64,000 bases of DNA from Ruegeria sp. PrR005. Lineage in GTDB: Bacteria; Pseudomonadota; Alphaproteobacteria; Rhodobacterales; Rhodobacteraceae. Shown one piece after another: positions 1 through 8,824 of the stretch (position 1 is its first letter; each line of letters opens with the position of its first letter). The notes beneath the pieces are model-generated. The model was not told the DNA's origin. It saw nothing but the letters and a program-made list of their open reading frames with translations, and made no database searches. A program made the position numbers and the translations under genes. The stretch spans positions 145,318-209,317 of the forward strand of contig NZ_JAAGOX010000057.1 of the NCBI RefSeq assembly GCF_010500245.1. Reading direction: 5' to 3'.

Positions 1-1251
1 TTCGGCGTTACCGATGTCGAACAGGCCTGCGGACTGACCGCGGTTCAGTTTCACATGCTGGCGGATTGGATCGCCGGGGCGCGAAACATGGCGACTTCGC
101 TGGGCAACGGGATCGAGCGCGGCTGTTCCGGCGGCTCGGGCCTGCGCGCCGCGATGGCGATCAACGCGCTCATGGGCCAGCACGGGCGGCAGGGCGCGGG
201 CGTGATCGCCAAGCCGGGCTCGGCCTTTCCTCGCACCACCACGCGCCTGCATGGCGACCATCTGAAGCGGCCCGGGACACGGGTCTTCAACATCGTGGAT
301 GTCGCCGAAAAACTTCTCGACGACACGCTGGACCCGCCGGTCAAGGCGTTGATGATCTACAATCACAACCCGGTTGCCACCCACCCCGATCAGACCGCTC
401 TCTTGCGCGGGCTAGAGCGCGAGGAGCTGTTCAGTGTTGGCGCGGATGTGGTGATGACCGACAGCATGGCCTTTTGCGATGTTGTCCTGCCTGCGGCGAG
501 CCATTTCGAATATGCCGATATCTACGGCGCTTATGGCCAGACCTGGCTGCAACGGGCAGACCCCGTTATTCCGCCTGTGGGCGACAGTCTTCCCAATACC
601 GAGATTTTCCGCCGTCTGGCCGCGCGGTTCGGATATGACGAGCCAGAGTTCCGGGACACGGACCAAGACTTGATGGATCAGGCGATGAATGGTGCCGACC
701 CGCGGCTAGAGGGCATCGCCCCCAGCGCCCTGCCCACCGACCGGGCGCTGGATATGGGGCGCCGTGACGGCGCGCCGCTCATCATGTGCGACACCGTTCT
801 TCCGGCCACGCCCTCGGGTAGGATCGAGCTGTTCAGCCAGGACCTGGAACAGCGGTTCGGATGCGGTGTCCCGGTCTATCGGCCCGCCAAACCCGATCTG
901 CCCTTTACCCTGATTTCCCCCAGTTCGGCAAAACGAACCAACGCGACCTTTGGCGGTCACGCTGACAGCCTTGGCCCCGAACAGGTCGAGATACACCCCG
1001 AGGATGCCGAGCGGCTGGGGCTGTCGGATGGAGAGCGTGTGCGTGTCAGCAATGCCCGGGGCGCCGTTGAGCTGGTTCTCTCGGTAACCGACGCAACCCG
1101 GCCCGGTGTGCTCTATAGCCCCAAGGGAACCTGGCGGCAAAGCTCTGCCACCGGGCTTACCGTGAATGCGCTGATCCCGGCCGACCTGCGTGCCGACATA
1201 GAGCGGGGCGCGGTGTACAATGAAACCTTTGTCGAGGTGCGCCGGGCCTAG
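1..1251 (+). CDS. Molybdopterin-dependent oxidoreductase, C-terminal part (5' truncated by window)
   Basis: The reading frame is open from base 1, so the gene begins upstream of the window; about 416 residues are visible. The sequence matches the C-terminal half of DMSO-reductase-family molybdoenzymes: a stretch with YNHNPVATHPD and DVVMTDSMAFCDVVLPAA resembles the third molybdopterin domain, where bis-MGD oxidoreductases discuss cofactor and substrate contacts, and residues near the end (EQVEIHPEDAERLGLSDGE, VLYSPKGTW) fit the C-terminal molydopterin dinucleotide-binding beta-barrel. The substrate cannot be told from this part because the N-terminal 4Fe-4S and active-site region is missing. 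The stop overlaps the convergent acetyltransferase gene by 4 bp. Family assignment is firm; function within the family is open. Confidence 0.85.
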   Translation, partial: FGVTDVEQACGLTAVQFHMLADWIAGARNMATSLGNGIERGCSGGSGLRAAMAINALMGQHGRQGAGVIAKPGSAFPRTTTRLHGDHLKRPGTRVFNIVDVAEKLLDDTLDPPVKALMIYNHNPVATHPDQTALLRGLEREELFSVGADVVMTDSMAFCDVVLPAASHFEYADIYGAYGQTWLQRADPVIPPVGDSLPNTEIFRRLAARFGYDEPEFRDTDQDLMDQAMNGADPRLEGIAPSALPTDRALDMGRRDGAPLIMCDTVLPATPSGRIELFSQDLEQRFGCGVPVYRPAKPDLPFTLISPSSAKRTNATFGGHADSLGPEQVEIHPEDAERLGLSDGERVRVSNARGAVELVLSVTDATRPGVLYSPKGTWRQSSATGLTVNALIPADLRADIERGAVYNETFVEVRRA

Positions 1252-1955
1252 GCCCGGCATGCCGCCAGACCATACCGTTGTCTTCCCTCGGCATCGAAGT
1301 TCTCCGGCAAAAGCCAGGTTTCAAAACCCCGTTTCACCTTAGGCCAGTCCCGGTCGAGGATCGAAAACCAGGCGGTATCGCGATTGCGCCCCTTATAGAC
1401 AACCGCCTGCTCGAACAGGCCGTCATAGCGGAAGCCCAAACGCGACGCGGCCCGGCGCGATGCCGCATTGAGCGCGTCGCACTTCCATTCATAGCGGCGA
1501 TAGCCGAGATCATCAAAGGCATGTGCCATCATCAGGAACATGGCCTCGGTCGCGGCGGGCGTCCTTTGCAGAATGGGCGCAAAGGCGATGCCACCCACCT
1601 CGATCACCCCATGCTCGGGTTGAACGCGCATGAAACTTGCAATCCCAGAGGCGCGTCCGCTCGCAAGGTCCAGAATGGAATAATAAACGGGATCGTCGCC
1701 CTGGCTCATCGTCGCAAGAAACGCGGCGAACGCGGCCTGCCCGCCGAAAGGGCCAAAGGGCATATAGGTCCAAGAACGGCCTTCGACGTCCGCTGCAAAG
1801 GCGTGCCACAGGTCCTCCGCATGCCGGGCCACATCGAGCGGTTCCAGCCGTGCGAACCGTCCCTCCAACACGCGCCGATCCGGGCGCGAACGCGGCTGCC
1901 ACTCAGGCAGGGCAAATCCGATGGGCTGACCCAGAAGATTTATCTCGTGATCCAT
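1248..1955 (-). CDS. GNAT family N-acetyltransferase
   Basis: A 235-aa protein resembling the RimJ/RimL-like branch of GNAT acetyltransferases, which transfer acetyl from acetyl-CoA to amino groups. Seen are the family's N-terminal GRFARLEPLDVARHAEDLW segment, a central strand (IEVGGIAFAP), an acetyl-CoA loop region (QRTPAATEAMFLMM) and the C-terminal NAASRRAASRLGFRYDG motif, where the CoA-contacting helix and the following strand lie. An in-frame ATG 13 codons upstream would add a basic, unconserved-looking tail, so the start at MDHEINLLG is preferred. It is divergent from the MocR-type regulator with 90 bp between the starts, which suggests shared control. Substrate unknown. Confidence 0.85.
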   Translation of the reverse strand: MDHEINLLGQPIGFALPEWQPRSRPDRRVLEGRFARLEPLDVARHAEDLWHAFAADVEGRSWTYMPFGPFGGQAAFAAFLATMSQGDDPVYYSILDLASGRASGIASFMRVQPEHGVIEVGGIAFAPILQRTPAATEAMFLMMAHAFDDLGYRRYEWKCDALNAASRRAASRLGFRYDGLFEQAVVYKGRNRDTAWFSILDRDWPKVKRGFETWLLPENFDAEGRQRYGLAACRA

Positions 1956-2045
1956 GATCCACTCTCTAACTTGTTTCAGCCTGTTTGCAGGCAAACCGGT
2001 GCGCCGTTAATATCCAACATCAAATCAAATCAGCAGACCAATTCC

Positions 2046-3446
2046 ATGCCGCAAACCTCCTGGCCCGCCATATCCATCGACCGGCAGGACCCCTTGCCGG
2101 TCTTCGAGCAGATCTGTGCCGCGATCCGGTCGCGCGCGATTTCGGGCGAATTACCCGCCGGCAGCCGGATGCCGCCGACACGGGCTTTGGCCACCGAACT
2201 GGGTGTGTCGCGGTCGACCGTTGTCACCGCCTATGATCAGTTGGTGGCCGAAGGGTACCTGAAGGCGCGGCAAGGCTCCGGTTTTCTGGTCTGCACGATG
2301 GGCGAGGTCGAACTGTCGGCGCGGCCAGATGCCCGTACCGCGTCCGCGCCACCTGCCTCGCCGGGCCCACGCCCGTTTGTCGCCGGGACACCGGACATGC
2401 GGTTGTTTCCCTACAGACAATGGGCAAAGACGGTGGCCCGGCTCTGCCGCTCGAACCCGCAGGCTATGTTCAGCGCCGGGGACCAGTTTGGAAACCCCGC
2501 CTTGCGCGAGGCCATAGCCGCGCATCTGCGGGACTGGCGCGGCATCGACGTAGCTCCAGATCAGGTGATCGTGACCGCCGGGGCCACCGATGCACTGGAA
2601 TTGTGCATGCGAACCCTTGCCGAACCGGGCGATTCCATCGCGCTTGAATCTCCCGGATATCCGCCGCTTTTCGCCTTTTCCGCGGCGCAGGGGTTGCAGC
2701 CCGTTTTTTTGCCGATCGATGCCGAGGGGGCCTCTTTGCCCGGCCCCGCAACCCAGGCCCGGCTCGCAATTCTCACGCCCTCGCATCAGTACCCCCTCGG
2801 CGGGGCGATGTCGCCCAGCCGACGCCGCGCCTTTGTCAACTGGGCACAATCATCCGGCGGTTGGATCATCGAGGACGACTACGACAGCGAATTCCGTTAC
2901 TCCGGTCGGCCGATCCCTGCGATGGCGGGGGGCGACACGCTGGGCCGCACGATCTATGTGGGCTCGTTTTCCAAGATCTTCTCGAACGCATTGCGCCTTG
3001 GTTATCTGGTAACCCCCGAGATACTCACCGACCGGTTTCGCGCCACGCTCCGCCGATTTGGCCTGCACGCAAGTTCGATGCCCCAGCAAGTTCTGGCCGA
3101 GTTCATGTCAAGCGGCGAGTTCTACCGGCATCTGCGCCGCGTGCGCCGGATCTATGGCGAGCGTCGGCGCTTTCTGTTGGACCGGCTGGCGCGGGATTTC
3201 GCCCGTTACGGTACAGCCGCCGACCATCAGGCCGGAATGCAGACGGTGCTACACCTGCGGCCAGGGCTGGACGATGCCGCACTGGCCGAGCGCGCCCGCG
3301 CATCGGGGCTGACCGTCTCCGCCCTCTCAGGCTATTGCGCGGTACCGGGGCGCGGCAATGGTCTGGTCCTGGGGTTCTGCGCCTTTTCCGAGGTCGAGAT
3401 GGCTCCGGCCCTCGACACCCTGCGCGACCTGCTGGCGACCGCATGA
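2046..3446 (+). CDS. MocR/PdxR-type regulator: GntR winged helix fused to aminotransferase-like domain
   Basis: A 466-aa regulator. Residues about 10-75 form a GntR-type winged helix (PPTRALATELGVSRSTVV, then a wing at LKARQGSGF). Residues about 110-460 form a fold-type I aminotransferase domain with the PLP-site features of MocR proteins: ASPGYPP-like substrate loop (LESPGYPP), DDYDSEFRY and the expected Schiff-base lysine at K310 in VGSFSKIF. Such proteins sense PLP or an amino compound and usually regulate a divergent gene; here that is the GNAT acetyltransferase gene. Length is normal for the family. Upstream in-frame codons run across the neighbouring gene and are not part of this protein; the ATG chosen is the first one inside the intergenic region. 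The effector and targets cannot be read from sequence. Confidence 0.9.
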   Translation: MPQTSWPAISIDRQDPLPVFEQICAAIRSRAISGELPAGSRMPPTRALATELGVSRSTVVTAYDQLVAEGYLKARQGSGFLVCTMGEVELSARPDARTASAPPASPGPRPFVAGTPDMRLFPYRQWAKTVARLCRSNPQAMFSAGDQFGNPALREAIAAHLRDWRGIDVAPDQVIVTAGATDALELCMRTLAEPGDSIALESPGYPPLFAFSAAQGLQPVFLPIDAEGASLPGPATQARLAILTPSHQYPLGGAMSPSRRRAFVNWAQSSGGWIIEDDYDSEFRYSGRPIPAMAGGDTLGRTIYVGSFSKIFSNALRLGYLVTPEILTDRFRATLRRFGLHASSMPQQVLAEFMSSGEFYRHLRRVRRIYGERRRFLLDRLARDFARYGTAADHQAGMQTVLHLRPGLDDAALAERARASGLTVSALSGYCAVPGRGNGLVLGFCAFSEVEMAPALDTLRDLLATA

Positions 3447-3458
3447 TCCGAATGCGAA

Positions 3459-3489
3459 ACGGGCCCGCACCGTTACGGCACAGGCCCGT
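3459..3489. terminator. Possible bidirectional terminator hairpin
   Basis: ACGGGCC and GGCCCGT arms separated by a 17-nt loop lie between two convergent genes (regulator and BCCT transporter). There is no clear T-run, so the role as terminator is inferred from position. Confidence 0.35.
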
Positions 3490-3533
3490 CTGCTTGGGTC
3501 GCGGCCGGGCAGAGAACCGCCCGGCAGATCGGC

Positions 3534-5369
3534 TCATTCCGCCGGCTTGCCCACGATCAGGCCCAGCTTTTCACGCTTGCCATCGCGATATAGCGCTTTG
3601 GCCAGCGAGATGCACATCAGACCCATCACCACGGTGAAGGGCAACGCACCGATGATCATTGCGCTCTTCAGCGCCTCCATCGGGTCGGCACCGCCATTGG
3701 TCTTGCCCGCGATCAGCAGTGTGCCGATCACGGCGGTCAGGATCAGGCCCCAGACGATCTTGTGCTTGTTGCCGACCTCCTGATCGCCGCCCGACATGAT
3801 CGTGTTCATCACCAGGATGCCCGAGTCAGCAGAGGTGACCAGGAAGGTCATGATCAGCACGACGCACATCACCGTGATCGCCGACAGGAATCCGCCCGAC
3901 AGCATCTGACCCAGGGTCACGAACAGCTTTGCGGTGTTGGACGCGCCGATGATGGCACCATTGGCACCGCCGGTCAGTTCCAGATCGATGGCCGTACCGC
4001 CCAGGATGGTCATCCAGGCAAAGCAGACCAGCGCCGGGGCGAACAGGCAGCCGACGATGAACTCACGCACCGTGCGACCGCGCGAGATACGCGCCAGGAA
4101 CAGACCCACGAAGGGCGAGAAGGCAATCCACCAGGCCCAGTAGAAGGTGGTCCAGCCTGCCTGCCAGCCGAACTGACGTCCCGGCTCGCCTGCGGCATAG
4201 GCTGCGGCAAGAACCTCGTCGGAAAGGGCTGCCGCCTCGCCTTCGAGACTGGACTTGAACCCTTCGAACGAACCCCAGGCATTGGTCGCCCCGCCGCGCA
4301 GCGCATCGGCATAGGGGGCGGCCTCGGCCGGCAGTGCGGCCACAAAATCGGCCGGATCCTGCGGACCATAGGCGCCGAAGCTGATCGAGAGGAAATTCAG
4401 CAGGTAATCCATCAGGGCCGAGGCGTAGGTCGTCATGGCGAACAGGAACGAGCCAAACAGCACAAAGGTGAAGAGCAGGACCAGCGACAGAACCAGGTTG
4501 AGGTTGGACAGGTATTTCACACCCCGGCCCACACCCGAAACCGCCGAGATGATCGACAGACCCATGATCACCACCAGACCGGCGATCAGGCCGACGGTGC
4601 CCGGAGCAGGCGCCTCGCCGGTCATGTCCATCATCCATTCCATGCCGGTGATCGCGTACATGCCGTCGATGAATTGCGAGACACCAAAGCCGATGGTCAC
4701 CGACACACCCAGGATGGTGGCCAGCACGCCCAGCACGTCGACCACATGGCCCAGGAACCCGTTCATCAGCGACCCGAACAGCGGTGTCAGCGCCGAACGG
4801 ATGGTCAGCGGCATGTCACGGGTATAGGCGTAATAGGCCAACGCCAGACCCGTCACTACATAGATCGCCCAGGCGTGAAAGCCGTAATGGGCAAAGGTAT
4901 AGCGATAGGCCGATTGCAGCGCCTCCTCGGTATTGCCGACAACCGCGCCCGATACCACGACCGGATTCGATCCCCACAGGCCCAGCGGTTCAGCGGTGGC
5001 GAACACCATCAGGCCGACACCCAGACCGGCGCCGAACATCATCGAGAACCAGGAGAAGTTGGAAAACTCGGTGCCCTCCCCCGGTCGACCCATGATCCGC
5101 TTGCCGGTCTGCGGCAAGGCCGCCAGCACGAACAGGAAGACGGCAAAGAAACCGACGATGACAATGTAGAAGACGTTGAAATCCTCCAGCAGCCGCCAGT
5201 TCAGGCTGCCCAGCACGCCGTTTGCGTTGGCAGGCCAGACAAGGGCCCAAAGGACAAGGCCGACCATGATCGCCTTGGAGAATAGCGCGATTTCGACGCT
5301 ATGCCCTTGGTAGAAACCGGACGCGGCCCTTTTGACCTCGATCTCGGTGAATGGTGGTTTGATAGACAT
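3534..5369 (-). CDS. BCCT family betaine/carnitine/choline-type transporter
   Basis: A 611-aa inner-membrane secondary transporter with about 12 membrane segments. The BCCT signature around the eighth segment is clear (TTFYWAWWIAFSPFVG followed by LFLARISRGRT), with the tryptophans that form the aromatic box for quaternary ammonium groups. The loop just before it, about 70 residues from FGAYGPQDPADF to GEPGRQFG, is longer than in classical BetP/CaiT proteins. The start at MSIKPPF has a good Shine-Dalgarno (AGGGAGGG about 7 nt upstream); an ATG six codons earlier lacks one. It is the last gene of a minus-strand operon of catabolic enzymes, so it probably imports their substrate, most likely a betaine-like compound (inference). 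Confidence 0.92.
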   Translation of the reverse strand: MSIKPPFTEIEVKRAASGFYQGHSVEIALFSKAIMVGLVLWALVWPANANGVLGSLNWRLLEDFNVFYIVIVGFFAVFLFVLAALPQTGKRIMGRPGEGTEFSNFSWFSMMFGAGLGVGLMVFATAEPLGLWGSNPVVVSGAVVGNTEEALQSAYRYTFAHYGFHAWAIYVVTGLALAYYAYTRDMPLTIRSALTPLFGSLMNGFLGHVVDVLGVLATILGVSVTIGFGVSQFIDGMYAITGMEWMMDMTGEAPAPGTVGLIAGLVVIMGLSIISAVSGVGRGVKYLSNLNLVLSLVLLFTFVLFGSFLFAMTTYASALMDYLLNFLSISFGAYGPQDPADFVAALPAEAAPYADALRGGATNAWGSFEGFKSSLEGEAAALSDEVLAAAYAAGEPGRQFGWQAGWTTFYWAWWIAFSPFVGLFLARISRGRTVREFIVGCLFAPALVCFAWMTILGGTAIDLELTGGANGAIIGASNTAKLFVTLGQMLSGGFLSAITVMCVVLIMTFLVTSADSGILVMNTIMSGGDQEVGNKHKIVWGLILTAVIGTLLIAGKTNGGADPMEALKSAMIIGALPFTVVMGLMCISLAKALYRDGKREKLGLIVGKPAE

Positions 5370-5476
5370 GCGATCCCTCCCTGACACAAGAATTTGGTTG
5401 TCTTAGCGGTCCCGCAGCGGTCAGAGCGACACAGGACCGGTGGTCTTTGACTTATTAGCGACGTCCGAAATGCCGC

Positions 5477-6490
5477 TTATCCGGCGATGATCTTCTCGAT
5501 CCGCTCCAGTGTGGCGCAACTGACGGCGACTCCCGCCTCACGTGCATGAAGGCGGCGTGCCCGGCGCCCATCGCCAGGCAAGCGCGCGTTGTCCTGATCG
5601 TGGACCGCAGCGGTCAGCCGTGCGATCAACGGTGCGAACCGGTCGCCCGAGGTCGCGCCCGGGTCGATCGCAAGAAAGAACTGGCCGGTGCGGGGCGGCC
5701 CGCCCGCCGTGCCGGAAAACGGCGAGGCATCGATCCCCAGCGTGGCGCCGGTCAGCGCCGCGGCCATGGTCTCGACCAGCAGGGCAACCCCCACCCCCTT
5801 GTAGCCGCCCGACGGCGCCATCGAACCTTTCAGTCCGACCTCGGGGTCGGTGGTCGGGTTGCCTTCGGCATCCAGCGCCCAGCCGACCGGGATCGGCTTG
5901 CCCTCGCGGGCACGCTTCATCACTTCGCTCTTGGCAATGGTGCTGGCGCTCTGATCGATCAGGAACGCCGGTTCGCCATTCTCGCCCGGCACCGCCAGCG
6001 AGAACGGGTTGGTGCCGACCACCGGTTTCGATCCTCCCGAGGGCGCGATTGAGGCGGGCGCGTTGGTAAAGCCCAGACCTACCAGCCCTTCACGGGCCAG
6101 ACGGGCGGTGTGATAGCCCAGCACGCCGCAGTTATAGCTGTTGCGGATCGCCAGCGCGGCTACGCCTTGACTGCGTGCCAGCGGTATCAGTTGATCAAAG
6201 CCAAGGTCGATGGCGGCATGGGCAAACCCGGTCGCCGCATCCGCGGTCAGCACCGATGGCGCGGGACGGTCGAGCCGGGGTTCGGCCCGCCCGTCGACCT
6301 TGCCGCATTGCACATGCTCGCAATAGATCGGGATGTAGAGCAACCCGTGGCTGGCGATACCGTCGGCCTCGGTCGCGGCGGTGGCCACGGCCAATGGCCG
6401 GGCATTGGCCTCGGAGGTGCCAGCGGCCACCAATGCGCGAAAGCTCAGATCTTCGATCTCGTCCAGGCTCAGGGTGCGGGTTTCGGTCAT
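5477..6490 (-). CDS. Ldh2/malate dehydrogenase-type NAD(P)H-dependent oxidoreductase
   Basis: A 337-aa member of the malate/L-lactate dehydrogenase-2 family (PF02615), whose members reduce 2-oxo acids or cyclic imines such as delta1-piperideine- and delta1-pyrroline-2-carboxylate. Seen are the early AVATAATEADGIASHGL motif with the family's catalytic His, the IRNSYNCGVLGYHTARLA stretch, NPFSLAVPG and GSMAPSGGYKGVG. Because the operon carries a betaine-type transporter and an aldehyde dehydrogenase like those acting on ketoglutarate semialdehyde, a cyclic imine acid is an attractive substrate, but this is inference. The gene starts 12 bp after the DUF3726 gene ends. The family call is strong. 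Confidence 0.88.
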   Translation of the reverse strand: MTETRTLSLDEIEDLSFRALVAAGTSEANARPLAVATAATEADGIASHGLLYIPIYCEHVQCGKVDGRAEPRLDRPAPSVLTADAATGFAHAAIDLGFDQLIPLARSQGVAALAIRNSYNCGVLGYHTARLAREGLVGLGFTNAPASIAPSGGSKPVVGTNPFSLAVPGENGEPAFLIDQSASTIAKSEVMKRAREGKPIPVGWALDAEGNPTTDPEVGLKGSMAPSGGYKGVGVALLVETMAAALTGATLGIDASPFSGTAGGPPRTGQFFLAIDPGATSGDRFAPLIARLTAAVHDQDNARLPGDGRRARRLHAREAGVAVSCATLERIEKIIAG

Positions 6491-6502
6491 GGCGTCCTCG
6501 CT

Positions 6503-7135
6503 TCAGTCATTGTCGGAAAGCCCCGCGCCCGCGCCCTTTAACCGGGATTCCTCGGTTGCGGGGGCATAGGTGCGATGGGCAAGGCGGTTCAGGGTGGCCC
6601 AGGCCTCGGGTGCAGGCTGGGCGCGGCTGCGGATCGGCGTTGCAGAGCCGATCTCGCCGCCTGGTGTCACCTCGACCAGAGGCGCAAGCTCCGGCGCCGT
6701 GCCGGAAAGGTCGAGCGCCGCGCCATCGGTGACGGCACCGCCGCCCTCCCAGCGCAGGGTGACCGGGCGGCCGATCTGTTGCGCGATCAGCGCGGCAAAG
6801 GGCATCAGCAGCGCGGGCCGGGCCACTTGTTGCAGCCGGAACCCTGCATCGGACAGCTCTGCCGCGCGGTCAGACAGCGCCGCGCCAGCCGCCAGCGGGC
6901 AGAGCATTCCGCCCGACGCGACCCAGGTCGCGCCGTTAGTGTCAGGAGAAAGATCGGCAAGCGACACCCTGTCGATCCGGGTCAGCAGCCCGGCCAGCTC
7001 GGCACAGGCATCCAGATCATGGGCGGCGAGCCAGCGGGTCGCCTTGGCCGCCTCTTCCGCAAGGCCCCAGGGATAGCCCGCGCCGCGCGCAGCACGCTTG
7101 GCGGTGGCCTCGATCTCGTTGAGGGAAAAGCTCAT
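6503..7135 (-). CDS. DUF3726 family protein
   Basis: A 210-aa soluble protein that I recognise as DUF3726-like from its N-terminus (SLNEIEATAKRAARGAGYPW), which resembles the start of Ldh2-type proteins, followed by a central GGMLCPLAAGAALSDRA and a WEGGGAVTDGAAL segment. No catalytic residues are known. Its start codon overlaps the stop of the 562-aa gene upstream by 4 bp (ATGA), so the two are translationally coupled, and it is followed by the Ldh2-type reductase. The conserved company suggests that it is a partner or accessory subunit for the reductase or for the unknown protein. DUF label is from memory and less certain than the operon membership. Confidence 0.7.
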   Translation of the reverse strand: MSFSLNEIEATAKRAARGAGYPWGLAEEAAKATRWLAAHDLDACAELAGLLTRIDRVSLADLSPDTNGATWVASGGMLCPLAAGAALSDRAAELSDAGFRLQQVARPALLMPFAALIAQQIGRPVTLRWEGGGAVTDGAALDLSGTAPELAPLVEVTPGGEIGSATPIRSRAQPAPEAWATLNRLAHRTYAPATEESRLKGAGAGLSDND

Positions 7136-8820
7136 GCCGGCACCTCCGGGTAAACCCAGTCATCCGCCGTCTCGGGCGAGAGTTCCTCGGGGTATGGCGC
7201 ACCCGCATACATGCAGATCCGCACCCAGCGGTCCGAACGGGGATCGAAATGGATGGCGCCAAAGAAGGCCAACTTTGCCCGCAACATGTCGATGGGCAGC
7301 ACCGAGGCGCTGATCGTGTTGTCGTGGATCTCGCCATAAGGGGCCAATCGGCTCATCTGGGCACGGCGCACGGTGTGGCGGTGTTCGGGATGGGCCAGCA
7401 GGAACTCGGCCACCGGACGGGAGCCCTCCCAACTGGCCAGCGCGGCATGTGCCGCCGCCGCATCGCGGGCCGGGGCCAGCGGCTGTTCGTACTCGGCAAT
7501 CGGCTCGTCGAACCGCTCGCCCAGACGCGGCTCCAGCTTCTCCTCGGAGACATACCAGGCGCGGGCGCAGTTTTCGGGCGCCGTCCAGTTCAGGTCAAAG
7601 GCCCAGGCGTAGCTGGCGGCGATCAGCGCGCGCAGCTCCGAAATCGGCATCGCTCCGTCGATACGAAACGCACCCGGATTGCCATCAGCCATGCAGCTGG
7701 CCAGACCGTCCACCAGATCGGGATAGGGTTCGAGGATCAGCGAGGCGACCAGTTCCTGCCCCTCCTCGCTGAGCGCGCCCTCGGCCCAGCGCATCAGCCG
7801 ATCCCAGGGGTGATCGTTCAGCTGGTCGTCGCCCGCCACATGGCGCGAGAGCACCTCCATGTCGCGGCGCAGATCGGCCAGCTTGGCCTGTTGAATCGGG
7901 TGCTCCGAGCGCCACTGGCCCAGCGACACCTCGCTGCGCCGAAGCATCTGGCGAAATTGCGCGGCCGCGTCGGGGCTGGCGGTAGCGACACTGCGCACGC
8001 GGGCAATCGCCTCTTCCCGGGCCATGACCCAGTTATTGAACAGGACCGGGTGGTTGACGATATAGGGCGCCATGCCCAGACCGGTGGAGTTGCCGATGCC
8101 CATCCGCCGGGCCAGCGCCGGGTCCAGATCGACCGCGCCTTCGCCACCCTTGGCCCGCGCCATGTGCTGCACCAGATCACGCACGAAAACACGGGTCAGA
8201 TAGACCGACAGCATCTCGGCCTGGAACGGCACCTGCATCTCGGGGCGGTCGGCAATCTGCTCACGATCCGCCGCCCCCAGTTTGCCCGAACCATAGACGG
8301 CGGTGGTGCGCATCAGATAGCCCACCTTGTCGATTTCGGCGCGGTCGGGCTGTTGCCCGCTGGCCAGCGCGTCGACCACATGCGCCCAGAGCCGCACCGA
8401 CCGGTTAGCCCTGCTGACCGATATCTCGCTTTCGCTGACCCGGCCCGCCTCTTGCAGCGGCACGTTCTGCGACAGCCGCGCGATATCATCCTCGGTCGGG
8501 ATGCCGTCGAACAGGGTGAATGTCGCATCCCAGGCGGTGGCGATCACCCGGTCCGAACGCATCTCGGGCGGCAGGTCATGGGCAAAGGCCACCAGTGAAT
8601 AGGCACGGTCGGGCCCCTGCGCGGTATAGACCGCATGCCCCACGCCCGCCGCGTCGATGCCGAACACGGGGCGCGAAAAGCTCCAGTTCTCGCGCGCCAT
8701 GCGCCGGGTCAGGATGCGCATGAAGCTGAGGCGGCATTGATGCAGCGAACCCAGCCGTGACAGCCGCATGACTGTTGCCGGATCCCTGCGCTGGATTTGC
8801 CTGTTCGGGGCGGTGTCCAT
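7132..8820 (-). CDS. Conserved protein of unknown function (562 aa)
   Basis: I do not recognise a domain. The protein is soluble: no signal peptide or membrane segment is visible. Landmarks are an early SLHQCRLSFMRILTRRM, ENWSFSRPVF, LVAFAHDLPPEMRSDRVIA, a central SSGLGMAPYIVNHP-like stretch (NSTGLGMAPYIVNHPVL), FNNWVMAREEAIARV, and late acidic/aromatic motifs (ENCARAWYVSEEKLEPR). The start at MDTAPNRQ sits 4 bp after the dipeptidase stop with AAGGA just upstream; an ATG eleven codons earlier overlaps the dipeptidase gene and lacks such a site. The position between dipeptidase and DUF3726 protein makes a catabolic enzyme likely, perhaps the one that opens or transforms the imported compound, but this is inference. 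Confidence 0.8.
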   Translation of the reverse strand: MDTAPNRQIQRRDPATVMRLSRLGSLHQCRLSFMRILTRRMARENWSFSRPVFGIDAAGVGHAVYTAQGPDRAYSLVAFAHDLPPEMRSDRVIATAWDATFTLFDGIPTEDDIARLSQNVPLQEAGRVSESEISVSRANRSVRLWAHVVDALASGQQPDRAEIDKVGYLMRTTAVYGSGKLGAADREQIADRPEMQVPFQAEMLSVYLTRVFVRDLVQHMARAKGGEGAVDLDPALARRMGIGNSTGLGMAPYIVNHPVLFNNWVMAREEAIARVRSVATASPDAAAQFRQMLRRSEVSLGQWRSEHPIQQAKLADLRRDMEVLSRHVAGDDQLNDHPWDRLMRWAEGALSEEGQELVASLILEPYPDLVDGLASCMADGNPGAFRIDGAMPISELRALIAASYAWAFDLNWTAPENCARAWYVSEEKLEPRLGERFDEPIAEYEQPLAPARDAAAAHAALASWEGSRPVAEFLLAHPEHRHTVRRAQMSRLAPYGEIHDNTISASVLPIDMLRAKLAFFGAIHFDPRSDRWVRICMYAGAPYPEELSPETADDWVYPEVPA

Positions 8821-8824
8821 CTCT

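Noticed and set aside
1278..2045. N-terminal extension of the MocR regulator by 256 codons
   Set aside because: This part is antisense to the acetyltransferase gene and shows no regulator motifs.
3762..5285. 507-codon plus-strand frame opposite the BCCT gene
   Set aside because: Gln/His/Arg-rich shadow of membrane-protein codons; no start site or motif.
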